Positions 7,171-15,944 of a stretch of DNA of 64,000 bases are shown piece by piece. The notes beneath the pieces were generated by a model. That model did not search any database, was not told the origin of the DNA, and saw only the letters and a list, made by a program, of their open reading frames with translations. The DNA comes from VXYL01 sp965243175 (GTDB lineage Bacteria > Pseudomonadota > Gammaproteobacteria > Pseudomonadales > Azotimanducaceae), in the NCBI GenBank assembly GCA_965243175.1, contig OZ251532.1, positions 930,001-994,000 on the forward strand. The letters run 5' to 3'. The position numbers and the translations under genes were made by a program. Each line of letters starts with the position of its first letter. Positions within the stretch are counted from its first letter, which is position 1.

Positions 7171-10100
7171 GTGGGTGTTCGCATGTGGCTGCTTGGCGGC
7201 AGCGTCGTCCTGAATCGGCTGTGGAAGTTCGGCCCGCTGGCGCTTGTCGCGGTGTTCGTGGCGGCTTGCGGGTCGTCCGAGAACGTGTCGCCTGGCACGG
7301 TCGTCGTGGAAGTGCCGGTTTCCGGCGGAGGGGGCGATGGCGGTGGCGGCGACGATGACGACGACACGGGCAGCACCAGAGGAGAGGGCGGCACCGCCAC
7401 GGCTTCGGTGATTCCGACCCGGTTGAGCGATGTCATCTCGGAATCGGGCGAGACGGCCAGCGCCGCGTTCGGAGACAAGCCCATCTACACCATCGACGTG
7501 GACGCGGCCAGCGACGGCGCTATCGATCCCGACGGCTTGGTGCTCGGCAACGACGCGGTGTTCGAGATCGTCGGCGGCGCGGCGCGCATCACGCCACCCG
7601 AAGGTTCCGCCGTAAGCAGCGGCGGGGCATTGCCAGACTGCCAAATCACGTTGGCGGCGGGCGCGGTGCTGGCAGGCGCCACCAACGAAGACTTCCTGAT
7701 CATCGAGCGCGGTTGCGCGCTGATCGCAGACGGCACGGCGGAACAACCCATCCTCTTCACCGCCAAGGCTGAAGTGCTTGGCAATGCCGAAGACGGCGAC
7801 CGCGGGCTGTGGGGCGGCGTGGTCATCAACGGCTACGCGCCCATCAACGACTGCCCGGAAGGCGCGAGCGGCGGCACGGATGCGTGTACCAAGGAAGGGG
7901 AGGCGAACTCCGGTCTGTTCGGCGGTTCCAACGCCAACGACAACTCCGGCACGCTGCGCTACGTGAGCGTGCGTTTCGCCGGTTCCAACGTGGACCCGGA
8001 GAACCAGCTGAACGGCATCGCCTTCCAAGCGGTCGGCGACGCCACGACGGTGGAGTACGTGCAGGTCCACAACAATCTGGACGATGGCGTGGAGTTCTTC
8101 GGCGGCACGGTGAATGCGAAGTACGTCGTGCTCACCGGCAACGCCGACGATTCGCTGGACTGGACGGATGGCTGGACCGGGCGCATTCAATACCTCTACA
8201 TCAAACAGACCGACGCCGCCGACAACGCCATCGAAGCGGACAACCGCGAAGGCGACGAAGGCGCTTTGCCCCGTTCCAATCCAGCCATCGCCAACATGAC
8301 CGTCCACGGCAAGTCGGACGAGCGGGCGCTCCGTTTGCGTCGCGGCACCGGCCTGGCGCTGCGCAACAGCTTCGTGGACGGCGCCGAACGCTGCCTGCGA
8401 ATCGACGGCGCCAGCCGCGACCTGCTCGGCACCGACCTCACCATCGAAGGCGTCAGCTTCGCCTGTGCGCAGACCCACGATCGAGACGGCGACGGCGCGG
8501 TGGCGAACTATCTCGCCGGGGCCATGAACGTGGCGCAGAACGGCGGGCGCGTGGATGCGGTCGCAGTCACGGACTCCTTCTTCGACCAGACCGACTACAT
8601 CGGCGCTTTCGGGGCCGAGAACTGGGCGGCCGGTTGGACCTATTCGGGCTCCGTCAGCCATCCGGCGCAACCGGATTTCGGCTGCCCCGCCGGCACGACG
8701 GTTTCCAGCCGTTCGCTGAACGCCATGCGCGTGTGCCAGCTTTCCGGCACGATCGCGGAGGACATTCTGCTCACCAGCAACAACCTCTACGAGTTGGTCG
8801 GCAAAGTGGTGATCGGCGGCGACAACGAAGATTCCGCGGTGCTCACGGCGCAAGCCGGCACGACCATCTACGGCGGCACGAATCTGGATTTCCTCGTCAT
8901 CTCGCGCGGTTCGCAAATCGTCGCCAACGGCACACGCACGGCGCCGGTGACGTTCACGAGCCTAGCCGACGTGCTTGGCGAAGCGGGAGCGAACGACCGT
9001 GGCCAATGGGGCGGCCTGGTCATCAACGGCAACGCGCCCATCAACGACTGCCCCGAAGGCGCGGCTGGCGGCACGGATGCCTGCACCAAGGAAGGCGAAG
9101 CGAACTCGGGCTTGTTCGGCGGCAGCGATGCCGACGATTCCAGCGGGCGGCTGCGCTACGTCGTCGTGAAGTACGCGGGCGCCAATGTCGATCCTGAGAA
9201 TCAGTTGAACGGCATCGCCTTCCAAGGCGTCGGTTCTGGAACCGAAGTGGACTTCGTTCAAGTCCACAACAATCTGGACGATGGCGTGGAGTTCTTCGGC
9301 GGCACGGTGAGCGCAAAGCACGTCGTGCTCACCGGCAACGCCGACGATTCGCTGGATTGGACGGACGGCTGGCAGGGCAGCATCCAATACCTGCTGATCG
9401 ACCAGGCGGACGACGCTGGCGACAACGGCATCGAAGCGGACAACCGCGAAGGCGACGAAACGGCCGAGCCACGTTCGCTGCCGCGGATCGCCAACATGAC
9501 CATCGTCGGCAATGCCGGCGAACGCGCCATCCGTCTGCGCCGAGGCACCGGCTTGCGCCTCTACAACTCGGTCGTGGAAGGCAGCGCCGACTGCCTGCGG
9601 GTGCAGGGCGATTCGCTGAATCAACTCGGCACTGGCATCCAATTCGATGGGGTGAGTTTCGATTGCCCCACTGTTGTCGAAGGCGACGACGTCGGCGCCA
9701 TCCAAGCGCTGCTCGGCAACAGCAACGTTTCCACCAGCGGGCAAGCGGTTCCGGCGGCGGATATCGGTGGCGACGCGTTCTTCGATCCGACGACATTCAT
9801 CGGCGCGGTGGAAAGCGCGGACGAGGATTGGACCCAAGGCTGGACGGTGGGAATGCCCGATACCTCGCCGGACTTCGCGTGCCCTAGCGGTACCACGACG
9901 TTGCCGGACCTCGACGACCGCGAAACCTGCGGACTCTCTGGAACCTTGACCGGCTTCGTGTCGCTCACGCGAGACAACCACTACGTGCTCGACCGAAAGG
10001 TCGTCGTTGGCGGCGACAATGAACACCCGGCGACGTTGCGGATCGAATCGGGAACAACGGTGATCGGTGACGATCCGGAGGACTTCCTCGTCGTTTCGCG

Positions 10101-11076
10101 CGGCTCGACGATCGAAGCGCTCGGCACCGCCAACATGCCGATCACGTTCACGGCTGCGGACGACGTGGCCGGACGCATCGCCGATCCGGTCAACACGCGA
10201 GGGCTCTGGGGCGGCCTCGTCATCAACGGCAACGCGCCCATCAACGATTGTCCCGAAGGCGCGGCGGGCGGCACCACGGCGTGCGTCAAGGAGGGCGAGG
10301 CGAACTCCGGCTTGTTCGGCGGCGCGGACGTCGACGATTCCAGCGGCATCTTGCGCTACGTCGTCGTGAAGTACGCCGGCTCGAACGTGGACCCGGAAAA
10401 CCAGCTCAACGGCATTGCCTTCCAAGCGGTGGGGCGCGGCACCGAAGTGGACTTCATCGAGGTCTACAACAACCTCGACGACGGCGTGGAGTTCTTCGGC
10501 GGCACCGTCGATGCGCACCATGTCGTACTAGTCGGCAACGCCGACGATTCGCTGGACTGGACCGACGGCTGGACCGGCAGCATCCAGTATCTGCACATCG
10601 AGCAGTCCGCTTCCGCCGGCGACAACATGATCGAAGCTGACAATCGCGAAGGCGACGAACTGGCAACCCCCGTTTCCGAACCCCACATCGCCAACGCGAC
10701 GATGATCGGCAAGTCCGACGAGCGCGGGATCCGGCTGCGCCGGGGCACCGGCCTGCATCTGTACAACTCGACCGTGGAAGGTTCCCAGACCTGTCTTCGC
10801 GTCCAGGGCGAGTCGCTGAACCTTCTTGGCACGCGAATCGAGTTCCAAGGCGTGGGCCTGAACTGCGCGACCGTGAACGAAGGCGACAACGAGAGTTCGG
10901 TGCAGGCGTTCCTGGATGGTTCCACGAACGTCACCCAGGACGGTACCGTGCCCGACCCGGTCGTGCTGCCTTCGCGCTTCGATGCGGACGGCAGCGACAT
11001 CGTGGGTTCGGGCGTGGCCAGTTGGGGCAGCGGTTGGACGGTCGGCGTGAGTCGGCAATCCGCGAACGGTCCCTAG
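7171..11076 (+). CDS. Three-module surface lipoprotein upstream of a TonB-dependent receptor
   Basis: A 1301-residue lipoprotein. The GTG start at 7171 is set by AGGAGG six bases upstream. The signal peptide ends in the lipobox FVAAC (C33), followed by a low-complexity Gly/Asp linker (~50-70). Three modules of about 400 residues follow (~100-510, 515-915, 919-1300). Each repeats WGGxVINGxAPINDCPEG, CxKEGEANSGLFGG, VDPENQLNGIAFQ, NNLDDGVEFFGGT and GNADDSLDWTDGW; the cores lie near residues 213, 611 and 1011. The pattern suggests parallel beta-helix repeats with conserved disulphides. The TonB receptor gene starts 10 bases after the stop, so the pair probably forms an outer-membrane binding and uptake unit. 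The substrate is unknown. Confidence 0.85.
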   Translation: MGVRMWLLGGSVVLNRLWKFGPLALVAVFVAACGSSENVSPGTVVVEVPVSGGGGDGGGGDDDDDTGSTRGEGGTATASVIPTRLSDVISESGETASAAFGDKPIYTIDVDAASDGAIDPDGLVLGNDAVFEIVGGAARITPPEGSAVSSGGALPDCQITLAAGAVLAGATNEDFLIIERGCALIADGTAEQPILFTAKAEVLGNAEDGDRGLWGGVVINGYAPINDCPEGASGGTDACTKEGEANSGLFGGSNANDNSGTLRYVSVRFAGSNVDPENQLNGIAFQAVGDATTVEYVQVHNNLDDGVEFFGGTVNAKYVVLTGNADDSLDWTDGWTGRIQYLYIKQTDAADNAIEADNREGDEGALPRSNPAIANMTVHGKSDERALRLRRGTGLALRNSFVDGAERCLRIDGASRDLLGTDLTIEGVSFACAQTHDRDGDGAVANYLAGAMNVAQNGGRVDAVAVTDSFFDQTDYIGAFGAENWAAGWTYSGSVSHPAQPDFGCPAGTTVSSRSLNAMRVCQLSGTIAEDILLTSNNLYELVGKVVIGGDNEDSAVLTAQAGTTIYGGTNLDFLVISRGSQIVANGTRTAPVTFTSLADVLGEAGANDRGQWGGLVINGNAPINDCPEGAAGGTDACTKEGEANSGLFGGSDADDSSGRLRYVVVKYAGANVDPENQLNGIAFQGVGSGTEVDFVQVHNNLDDGVEFFGGTVSAKHVVLTGNADDSLDWTDGWQGSIQYLLIDQADDAGDNGIEADNREGDETAEPRSLPRIANMTIVGNAGERAIRLRRGTGLRLYNSVVEGSADCLRVQGDSLNQLGTGIQFDGVSFDCPTVVEGDDVGAIQALLGNSNVSTSGQAVPAADIGGDAFFDPTTFIGAVESADEDWTQGWTVGMPDTSPDFACPSGTTTLPDLDDRETCGLSGTLTGFVSLTRDNHYVLDRKVVVGGDNEHPATLRIESGTTVIGDDPEDFLVVSRGSTIEALGTANMPITFTAADDVAGRIADPVNTRGLWGGLVINGNAPINDCPEGAAGGTTACVKEGEANSGLFGGADVDDSSGILRYVVVKYAGSNVDPENQLNGIAFQAVGRGTEVDFIEVYNNLDDGVEFFGGTVDAHHVVLVGNADDSLDWTDGWTGSIQYLHIEQSASAGDNMIEADNREGDELATPVSEPHIANATMIGKSDERGIRLRRGTGLHLYNSTVEGSQTCLRVQGESLNLLGTRIEFQGVGLNCATVNEGDNESSVQAFLDGSTNVTQDGTVPDPVVLPSRFDADGSDIVGSGVASWGSGWTVGVSRQSANGP

Positions 11077-11086
11077 GATTTCGGCG

Positions 11087-13783
11087 GTGGCACACATGAA
11101 CGATACGCAATGGATGCTCGCCGCGATGGCAGTCGCGGCGAGCACGTTCGCCTTCGCACAGCAGGAGGCGGAAGACGCCGCCGTCATCGAGAACGCAGGC
11201 AACGTCGAGGAAGTCGTCGTGCTCGGTCGCTTCGTGCCCGGCGACAAACGCATCACGTCGGAAGTGGCGAACATGCTCGATAGCGAGCAGATGGCGCTCC
11301 TGCCGGATACCGAAGTCGGAACCGCGCTCTCGCGGGTCACCGGCTTGAGCCTGGTCGGCGGCAAGTACGTCTACGTCCGCGGCCTTGGCGAACGGTACTC
11401 GGCCACCTTGCTCGACGGTTCGCGCATGTCGTCGCCGGTGCCGTTCCAGAAGACCGTGCCGCTCGACATCGTGCCGACCAGCATCGTTCGCAGTCTGCTG
11501 GTGCAGAAGACCTACTCCCCCGATCTGCCGGGCGATTTCAGCGGCGGCGCGGTGATGATCCGCACGCGCCCAACGCCGGAGCGGAACTACCTTTCCTTGA
11601 AAGCAAACATCGGCGGCAACTCGGAAGCGACCAGTCAGAGAGGGCTGACCTATCGCGGCGGCCTGGAAGACAACTGGGGCTTCGACGACGGCACCCGCCA
11701 GATACCAACCAACATCCAGCTGCTCAGCAGCGAGGCGTTCGAGGCGACGCCTTGGCCCGACAGCGCGGCACTCGGCGGCAGCTTCTACAACTTCTGGGAC
11801 GTCTTCGAGAAGGAACAGCTCAAGCCGAACTTCACCGGCGACGGCGAACTCGGCTTGCGTTCCAACTTGGCGAACGGTTTGTCGCTGGGTCTGCTCGCTT
11901 CCGGCAAGTACGGCAACGCCTGGGGCAACCGCCGCAAGGACTTCCGCCGCTACGAGTTCACGGGCGTGGACGGCGGCAGCACGCAAACGGTGGCCTACGA
12001 ACAGTTCACGACCCGTCAGACCATCAACTGGAGCGGCTTCCTGAATCTCGGCGTGGAGTTCGCCGATGGCCACTCGCTGCAACTCTCGCACGTGCAGCTT
12101 TCGCAGACCGACGACGAAACCCAGCGCTACAGCGGACTCTCCAGCGAAGACGACGTTTCGGACGGCACGCGAGTGGGGAGCTACCGCTTCCAATGGACGG
12201 AGAACATCATCGGCTCCACGCGGCTGACCGGCGAGCACTATTTCGAACTGGGGCGTCTGCAAGGCGCGTCGCGGCCCATCGAGTTCACCAGCCTGAGCAT
12301 CAATTGGCGCGCTGTGCGAGGCGAAGCCAGCCGCGACGCCCCGGACACCCGCACCTTCACCTACGCGGAAAACAGCCAAGGTCTCGACGAAATCGTGACG
12401 CCGAGCCGCCAAGCGGCGGGCGACTTGCGCGAGGTCTTCCAGGCGCCGGACCGCGTCTTCTCGGAACTCGAGGACGAAATCGAGGAATACGGCATCGACG
12501 CGGAGTTGCCGCTGTTCATCGGCGACATGGACGTCACCATCAAGTTCGGCGCTTCCGTCTACGAACGCGAACGCGACAGCAGCAGCCGCTTCTTCCGCTT
12601 CGACATCGCCTCGTCCGCGCCACCCGCCATCGCCCTCTACACGCCAAGGCTGCTCTTCGGCTTGGACAACTGGGGCCGTGGCCATCTGGATGTGCGCGAC
12701 TTTTCCGCTGGCGCAGCGAATGCGAGCGGCATCTTTCCGTTCGCCCTCTCCAGCGAAGAGACGACGTCCTACTACCTTGGCTTGGACGTGCAGTTGACGC
12801 CGCGCATCCGAGCCGCGGCAGGCGTTCGCAAGGAAGACGCGACCTTGTCCGCCGACGCTTTCGGCGGCAACACCGAAGCGAACACCACGAACGCGGTGAG
12901 CCGCGACTATTCGGACACCCTGCCAGCAGCTTCGCTGACGTTCGAGTTCGTGAACGACATGCAACTGCGCTTCGCCTACTCGCGAACGCTGAATCGGCCA
13001 AGCCTCTTGGAAATCACCGGAACGACGGTGCGCAATCCAGAGGACTCGAACCTCTACCGCGGCAACGTGTTCCTGCAGCCAGCCACGGTCGACAACTTCG
13101 ATGCCCGCTGGGAGTGGTACTTCGGCGCCGCCGACAGCTTCTCCGCCGGTGGGTTCCGCAAGACGTTCGAGAACCCCATCGAAGTCGGCAAGGTGCAAGC
13201 GCAGAACGACATCTTCACCTGGTTCAACGGCGAAGAGGCGGAACTGCAAGGCATCGAGTTGGAGTTGCGCAAAGCGCTCCCTCTGGGCGCTTGGTTCGGC
13301 GCTTCGACCGCATGGGACGCATTCGAGCTAACCGCCAACATGTCGCTGGTGGATTCGGAAACGACCCTCTTCGGCGCCGGCGAAACAGCGGCGGACGTGC
13401 CGGTCACCGGCTCCCGACGCATCGCCAAACTGTTCGAGAACAAGCGCCGGCTAAGCGGCCAATCCGACGTGCTCGGCAACCTGATCCTCGCCTACGCGCC
13501 CTTCACCCAAGGCATCGAAGGCTCGCTCGCCTACAACTACACCGGCGAACGCATCGTCCTGGTCGGCGCCGAAAACGCCCCCAACATCCTAGAGAACGCC
13601 CGCGGCCAGCTGGACTTCCTCCTGCGCTATGCCTTCGAACGCCGCGGCTTCCCCCTCGAAGTGGAGTTCAAGGCCAGAAACCTTCTCGACGCCGCGGTCG
13701 AATGGCACCAGGGCGACCTCCTCTACGAACGCTACGACCCCGGCATCACCTACAGCTTGAGCGTGAAAGCCGGCACGAGGTGA
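11087..13783 (+). CDS. TonB-dependent outer-membrane receptor
   Basis: An 898-residue receptor with signal peptide (hydrophobic core LAAMAVAASTFAFA, cleavage near AQQ). The plug domain (~35-170) contains EEVVVLGR, LPDTEVGTALSRVTGLS, YVYVRGLGERYSATLLDG, and a long C-terminal beta-barrel follows. The start may be the GTG at 11087 or the ATG at 11096; the choice changes only three residues. It transports a substrate across the outer membrane with energy from TonB-ExbBD. It lies 10 bases downstream of the repeat lipoprotein, a pairing seen in marine gammaproteobacteria, which suggests that lipoprotein is the surface capture component. Confidence 0.93.
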   Translation: MAHMNDTQWMLAAMAVAASTFAFAQQEAEDAAVIENAGNVEEVVVLGRFVPGDKRITSEVANMLDSEQMALLPDTEVGTALSRVTGLSLVGGKYVYVRGLGERYSATLLDGSRMSSPVPFQKTVPLDIVPTSIVRSLLVQKTYSPDLPGDFSGGAVMIRTRPTPERNYLSLKANIGGNSEATSQRGLTYRGGLEDNWGFDDGTRQIPTNIQLLSSEAFEATPWPDSAALGGSFYNFWDVFEKEQLKPNFTGDGELGLRSNLANGLSLGLLASGKYGNAWGNRRKDFRRYEFTGVDGGSTQTVAYEQFTTRQTINWSGFLNLGVEFADGHSLQLSHVQLSQTDDETQRYSGLSSEDDVSDGTRVGSYRFQWTENIIGSTRLTGEHYFELGRLQGASRPIEFTSLSINWRAVRGEASRDAPDTRTFTYAENSQGLDEIVTPSRQAAGDLREVFQAPDRVFSELEDEIEEYGIDAELPLFIGDMDVTIKFGASVYERERDSSSRFFRFDIASSAPPAIALYTPRLLFGLDNWGRGHLDVRDFSAGAANASGIFPFALSSEETTSYYLGLDVQLTPRIRAAAGVRKEDATLSADAFGGNTEANTTNAVSRDYSDTLPAASLTFEFVNDMQLRFAYSRTLNRPSLLEITGTTVRNPEDSNLYRGNVFLQPATVDNFDARWEWYFGAADSFSAGGFRKTFENPIEVGKVQAQNDIFTWFNGEEAELQGIELELRKALPLGAWFGASTAWDAFELTANMSLVDSETTLFGAGETAADVPVTGSRRIAKLFENKRRLSGQSDVLGNLILAYAPFTQGIEGSLAYNYTGERIVLVGAENAPNILENARGQLDFLLRYAFERRGFPLEVEFKARNLLDAAVEWHQGDLLYERYDPGITYSLSVKAGTR

Positions 13784-13865
13784 CGCGCGTTGTTCGGCCC
13801 CGGCAGAGCCGACCCCACGATTCCGTGGTAACATCGCTGCCATCAGATCGGACCGGAGCGCCAGC

Positions 13866-14102
13866 GTGGGCTTTCCGAAAGACCCCAATCTCAAGGGCTT
13901 GGCCGCCGTCACCTATCACCCCGAGATTCCGTCGTGGGAGTTCGACATCCGCGCCGTGCCGCCCGGCACCGAGCCGTTGGAGGTGAGCGACTGGCACCGC
14001 CGCCACGGAAGGGCCAACAGGACGCAAGGCAATAGCGAGCGGGTGGCGGAAGCACGGTTGAAGCCTATCGCAGAGTCAGATACCGATGACTTCCAACAGT
14101 GA
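13866..14102 (+). CDS. Small hypothetical partner of the PIN-domain gene
   Basis: A 78-residue protein with GTG start and a GGAG box seven bases upstream. It is acidic/basic mixed and contains WHRRHGRANRTQGNSERVA in its C-terminal half. I do not recognise a family. Its last 17 bases overlap the start of the PIN-domain gene at 14086, giving the small-gene-then-toxin arrangement of type II toxin-antitoxin modules, so it may be an antitoxin. No ribbon-helix-helix or HTH motif is obvious, so this is inferred from layout only. Confidence 0.5.
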   Translation: MGFPKDPNLKGLAAVTYHPEIPSWEFDIRAVPPGTEPLEVSDWHRRHGRANRTQGNSERVAEARLKPIAESDTDDFQQ

Positions 14103-14874
14103 CGCTCTCGGCCCCGGGTTCGATACTGGAACGCTGATCCGCCCGACGCAGCGCAAGCTGGTCACCTGCTGGATGGAGGAAGCCGGCGCCCGGACGTTGA
14201 TACTCCCAAGAGTATGGGAGGAACTCACGACCTCGCACCGTGCATCGGCAAGGTTCAACGCCGCGGCGGCATGGCGGGCGATTGCGGAGCGTCCAGACGC
14301 GCCTTTTCAGTGGGTCGCGTGGACGGACGAACACGAGCGCCGTGCCGAGGAAATCCGCTCCCGCTTCACGCAAGCCTGCTTTCCGAAGCATGCGTCCGAT
14401 CAGATCGATCTCAACAGCGACGCCGTCATCGTTTCCCAGGCACTGGCGCTCGGCACCGACGTGCTGGTGACGAGCGACGTCAACACCATCGACCACTACG
14501 AGATCAACTTGGTGGTCGAGCAAACGCTGGGAATGAACGCCGGCTTCGTGGTGACGTTGGACGACGCGCTGCAACGGGTCTTCCGTGGCGGAGAAGCCGC
14601 GCAAAGGTTGCTGGTGCTGGCGCTGTCCACCGTTGCGCCCGCAAAGGCGCAGCGCTGGTCAATCGATGAGGCGTTCGCCGAACTGAACAACCTTCGCGCA
14701 GCTATGACTGGCGCTGGTTTGCGGCAAACGGCCATCCGCCTGGAAACTCGCTGGGAGCAATGCCGAGACTTGGCCGCGGCTTTGGACGAAGCACAAGATC
14801 GCGCCGAGAGATCGACAGCGCTTGCGTTCGAGCGAATGCGCACGGCGTGGCATCGGCAGGGGAAGCCACCGTGA
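14086..14874 (+). CDS. PIN-domain ribonuclease-like protein
   Basis: A 262-residue protein. Its first ~160 residues match the PIN nuclease pattern of four acidic residues: D13 in GFDTGTLI, E45/E46 in VWEELT, D112 in LNSDAVIVSQAL, and D131 in VLVTSDVNTI. The C-terminal ~100 residues form a helical extension absent from VapC toxins of ~130 residues. The gene overlaps a small upstream gene, so it could be the toxin of a toxin-antitoxin pair or an RNA-processing nuclease. All four acidic positions are present, so the fold is probably catalytically competent. It stands next to an HsdR-N-like nuclease gene in a stretch that looks horizontally acquired. Confidence 0.65.
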   Translation: MTSNSDALGPGFDTGTLIRPTQRKLVTCWMEEAGARTLILPRVWEELTTSHRASARFNAAAAWRAIAERPDAPFQWVAWTDEHERRAEEIRSRFTQACFPKHASDQIDLNSDAVIVSQALALGTDVLVTSDVNTIDHYEINLVVEQTLGMNAGFVVTLDDALQRVFRGGEAAQRLLVLALSTVAPAKAQRWSIDEAFAELNNLRAAMTGAGLRQTAIRLETRWEQCRDLAAALDEAQDRAERSTALAFERMRTAWHRQGKPP

Positions 14875-14948
14875 CCACGGCCCCAGGCACTTGGCACTCG
14901 ACGCACGGCAGTTCCAAGTGATAATTTTCAACGTTTCGCAAGTTCTGC

Positions 14949-15875
14949 CTAGCTGCGTGCGGCACCCATTGCGAGTTGCACGGTCTTCGGATCTACGTCG
15001 CACGCAACCAGCATCTCCTGCGCTCTCTTCAAGTGGTTGGCGGGGCCATAGTTCATCTCTAGCCAAAGGCCATTGCCAACTTCTCTAGGATCTAGAAAAT
15101 CACTGCCGTTCGGCCTACGCGGCTCTTGGTTGATCAAGTAAGTTCCGTGAGTGTTCGCCAAAGGAATCCGGTCTTCCGCTCTTCGTGTCTCGATCAGCCA
15201 CATCGCTGTGGCCACTTGAACACTTGCCCAGCTTGAGACGTCCTTCGTGACGCCATCAGGAAATGCAAGTTGAAGCGGTTTCCTCATGCCTTTCTTGTAG
15301 CGGAATCCAGCTAGAGCAACGCTGTCTGGTGGCGCCTCTTGAGATTTGTCTTTCCTGGCCCGTGCCGGTTCCCTTTTCGAAGGCGGATGGACATTTGGAC
15401 GTGCCGGCGTACTCTCGAAGTTCCCTGGCCAGAGCCAGAAGAGGTCCATTATTCCATGCCGGCCAGTCACGCTGAAGTCTAGCCGACGCTTCTCCACTAT
15501 GTCGCCGACCGCGGAAAGGTCATAGCCTTCCCATGTATCGCCGTTCGTCATCACAAAATGTTGGCAACCAACCATGCTGCAGTACGAGATGGTTTGCAGG
15601 AGCTCACCTTCTTCCAGCCGGCTACCGAGAGCCTTGGCTTCCACCACCAAAACCACTCTCTTGTTGTGCCACATCGCGTAGTCGAATCGCTTAGACTTAT
15701 ATGCATACTCCGTCAACACGTGAGTGGGGTCGGCCAACCGCCATCCGATCTTGCTCAAGATCGGGTCGATTAGCGCATATCTCGTCGTGGACTCGCTCTT
15801 TGTCAATGTGTCCCGGTGGTCGTTGATGCACTCGCGCAGGTTGCTCACGAGGTCGCTCAGTTCGTCAAGCCACAT
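14949..15875 (-). CDS. HsdR-N-like PD-(D/E)XK nuclease-domain protein
   Basis: A 308-residue soluble protein. The first ~150 residues resemble the N-terminal nuclease domain of type I restriction R subunits: TRYALIDPILSKIGW, TEYAYKSKRFDYAMW with D65, and VVLVVEAKALG with E79-x-K81. There is no helicase domain, no HsdM/HsdS neighbour, and the C-terminal ~100 residues (WASVQVATAMWLIETRR onward) form an unrecognised domain. G+C is low (47 % in the line at 15661), unlike its neighbours, which points to acquisition. It may be an orphan restriction or defence nuclease. An ISKra4-type element sits about 70 bases upstream of its start. Confidence 0.6.
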   Translation of the reverse strand: MWLDELSDLVSNLRECINDHRDTLTKSESTTRYALIDPILSKIGWRLADPTHVLTEYAYKSKRFDYAMWHNKRVVLVVEAKALGSRLEEGELLQTISYCSMVGCQHFVMTNGDTWEGYDLSAVGDIVEKRRLDFSVTGRHGIMDLFWLWPGNFESTPARPNVHPPSKREPARARKDKSQEAPPDSVALAGFRYKKGMRKPLQLAFPDGVTKDVSSWASVQVATAMWLIETRRAEDRIPLANTHGTYLINQEPRRPNGSDFLDPREVGNGLWLEMNYGPANHLKRAQEMLVACDVDPKTVQLAMGAARS

Positions 15876-15944
15876 CTGCTATCCCTCCATCGTTGCTGCT
15901 CCCTAAACGAAAGCTAGAAGCAAGTCTAGCACCGAGTCTAAGTG

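Noticed and set aside
8962..13249. Long antisense frames (519 and 772 codons) opposite the lipoprotein and receptor genes
   Set aside because: They mirror repeats on the coding strand, lack ribosome sites, and show no domain; GC-rich antisense shadows.
11752..13986. 744-codon open frame overlapping the TonB receptor in another frame
   Set aside because: Arginine-rich composition typical of a GC-rich shadow frame; the receptor frame has full domain motifs and signal peptide.
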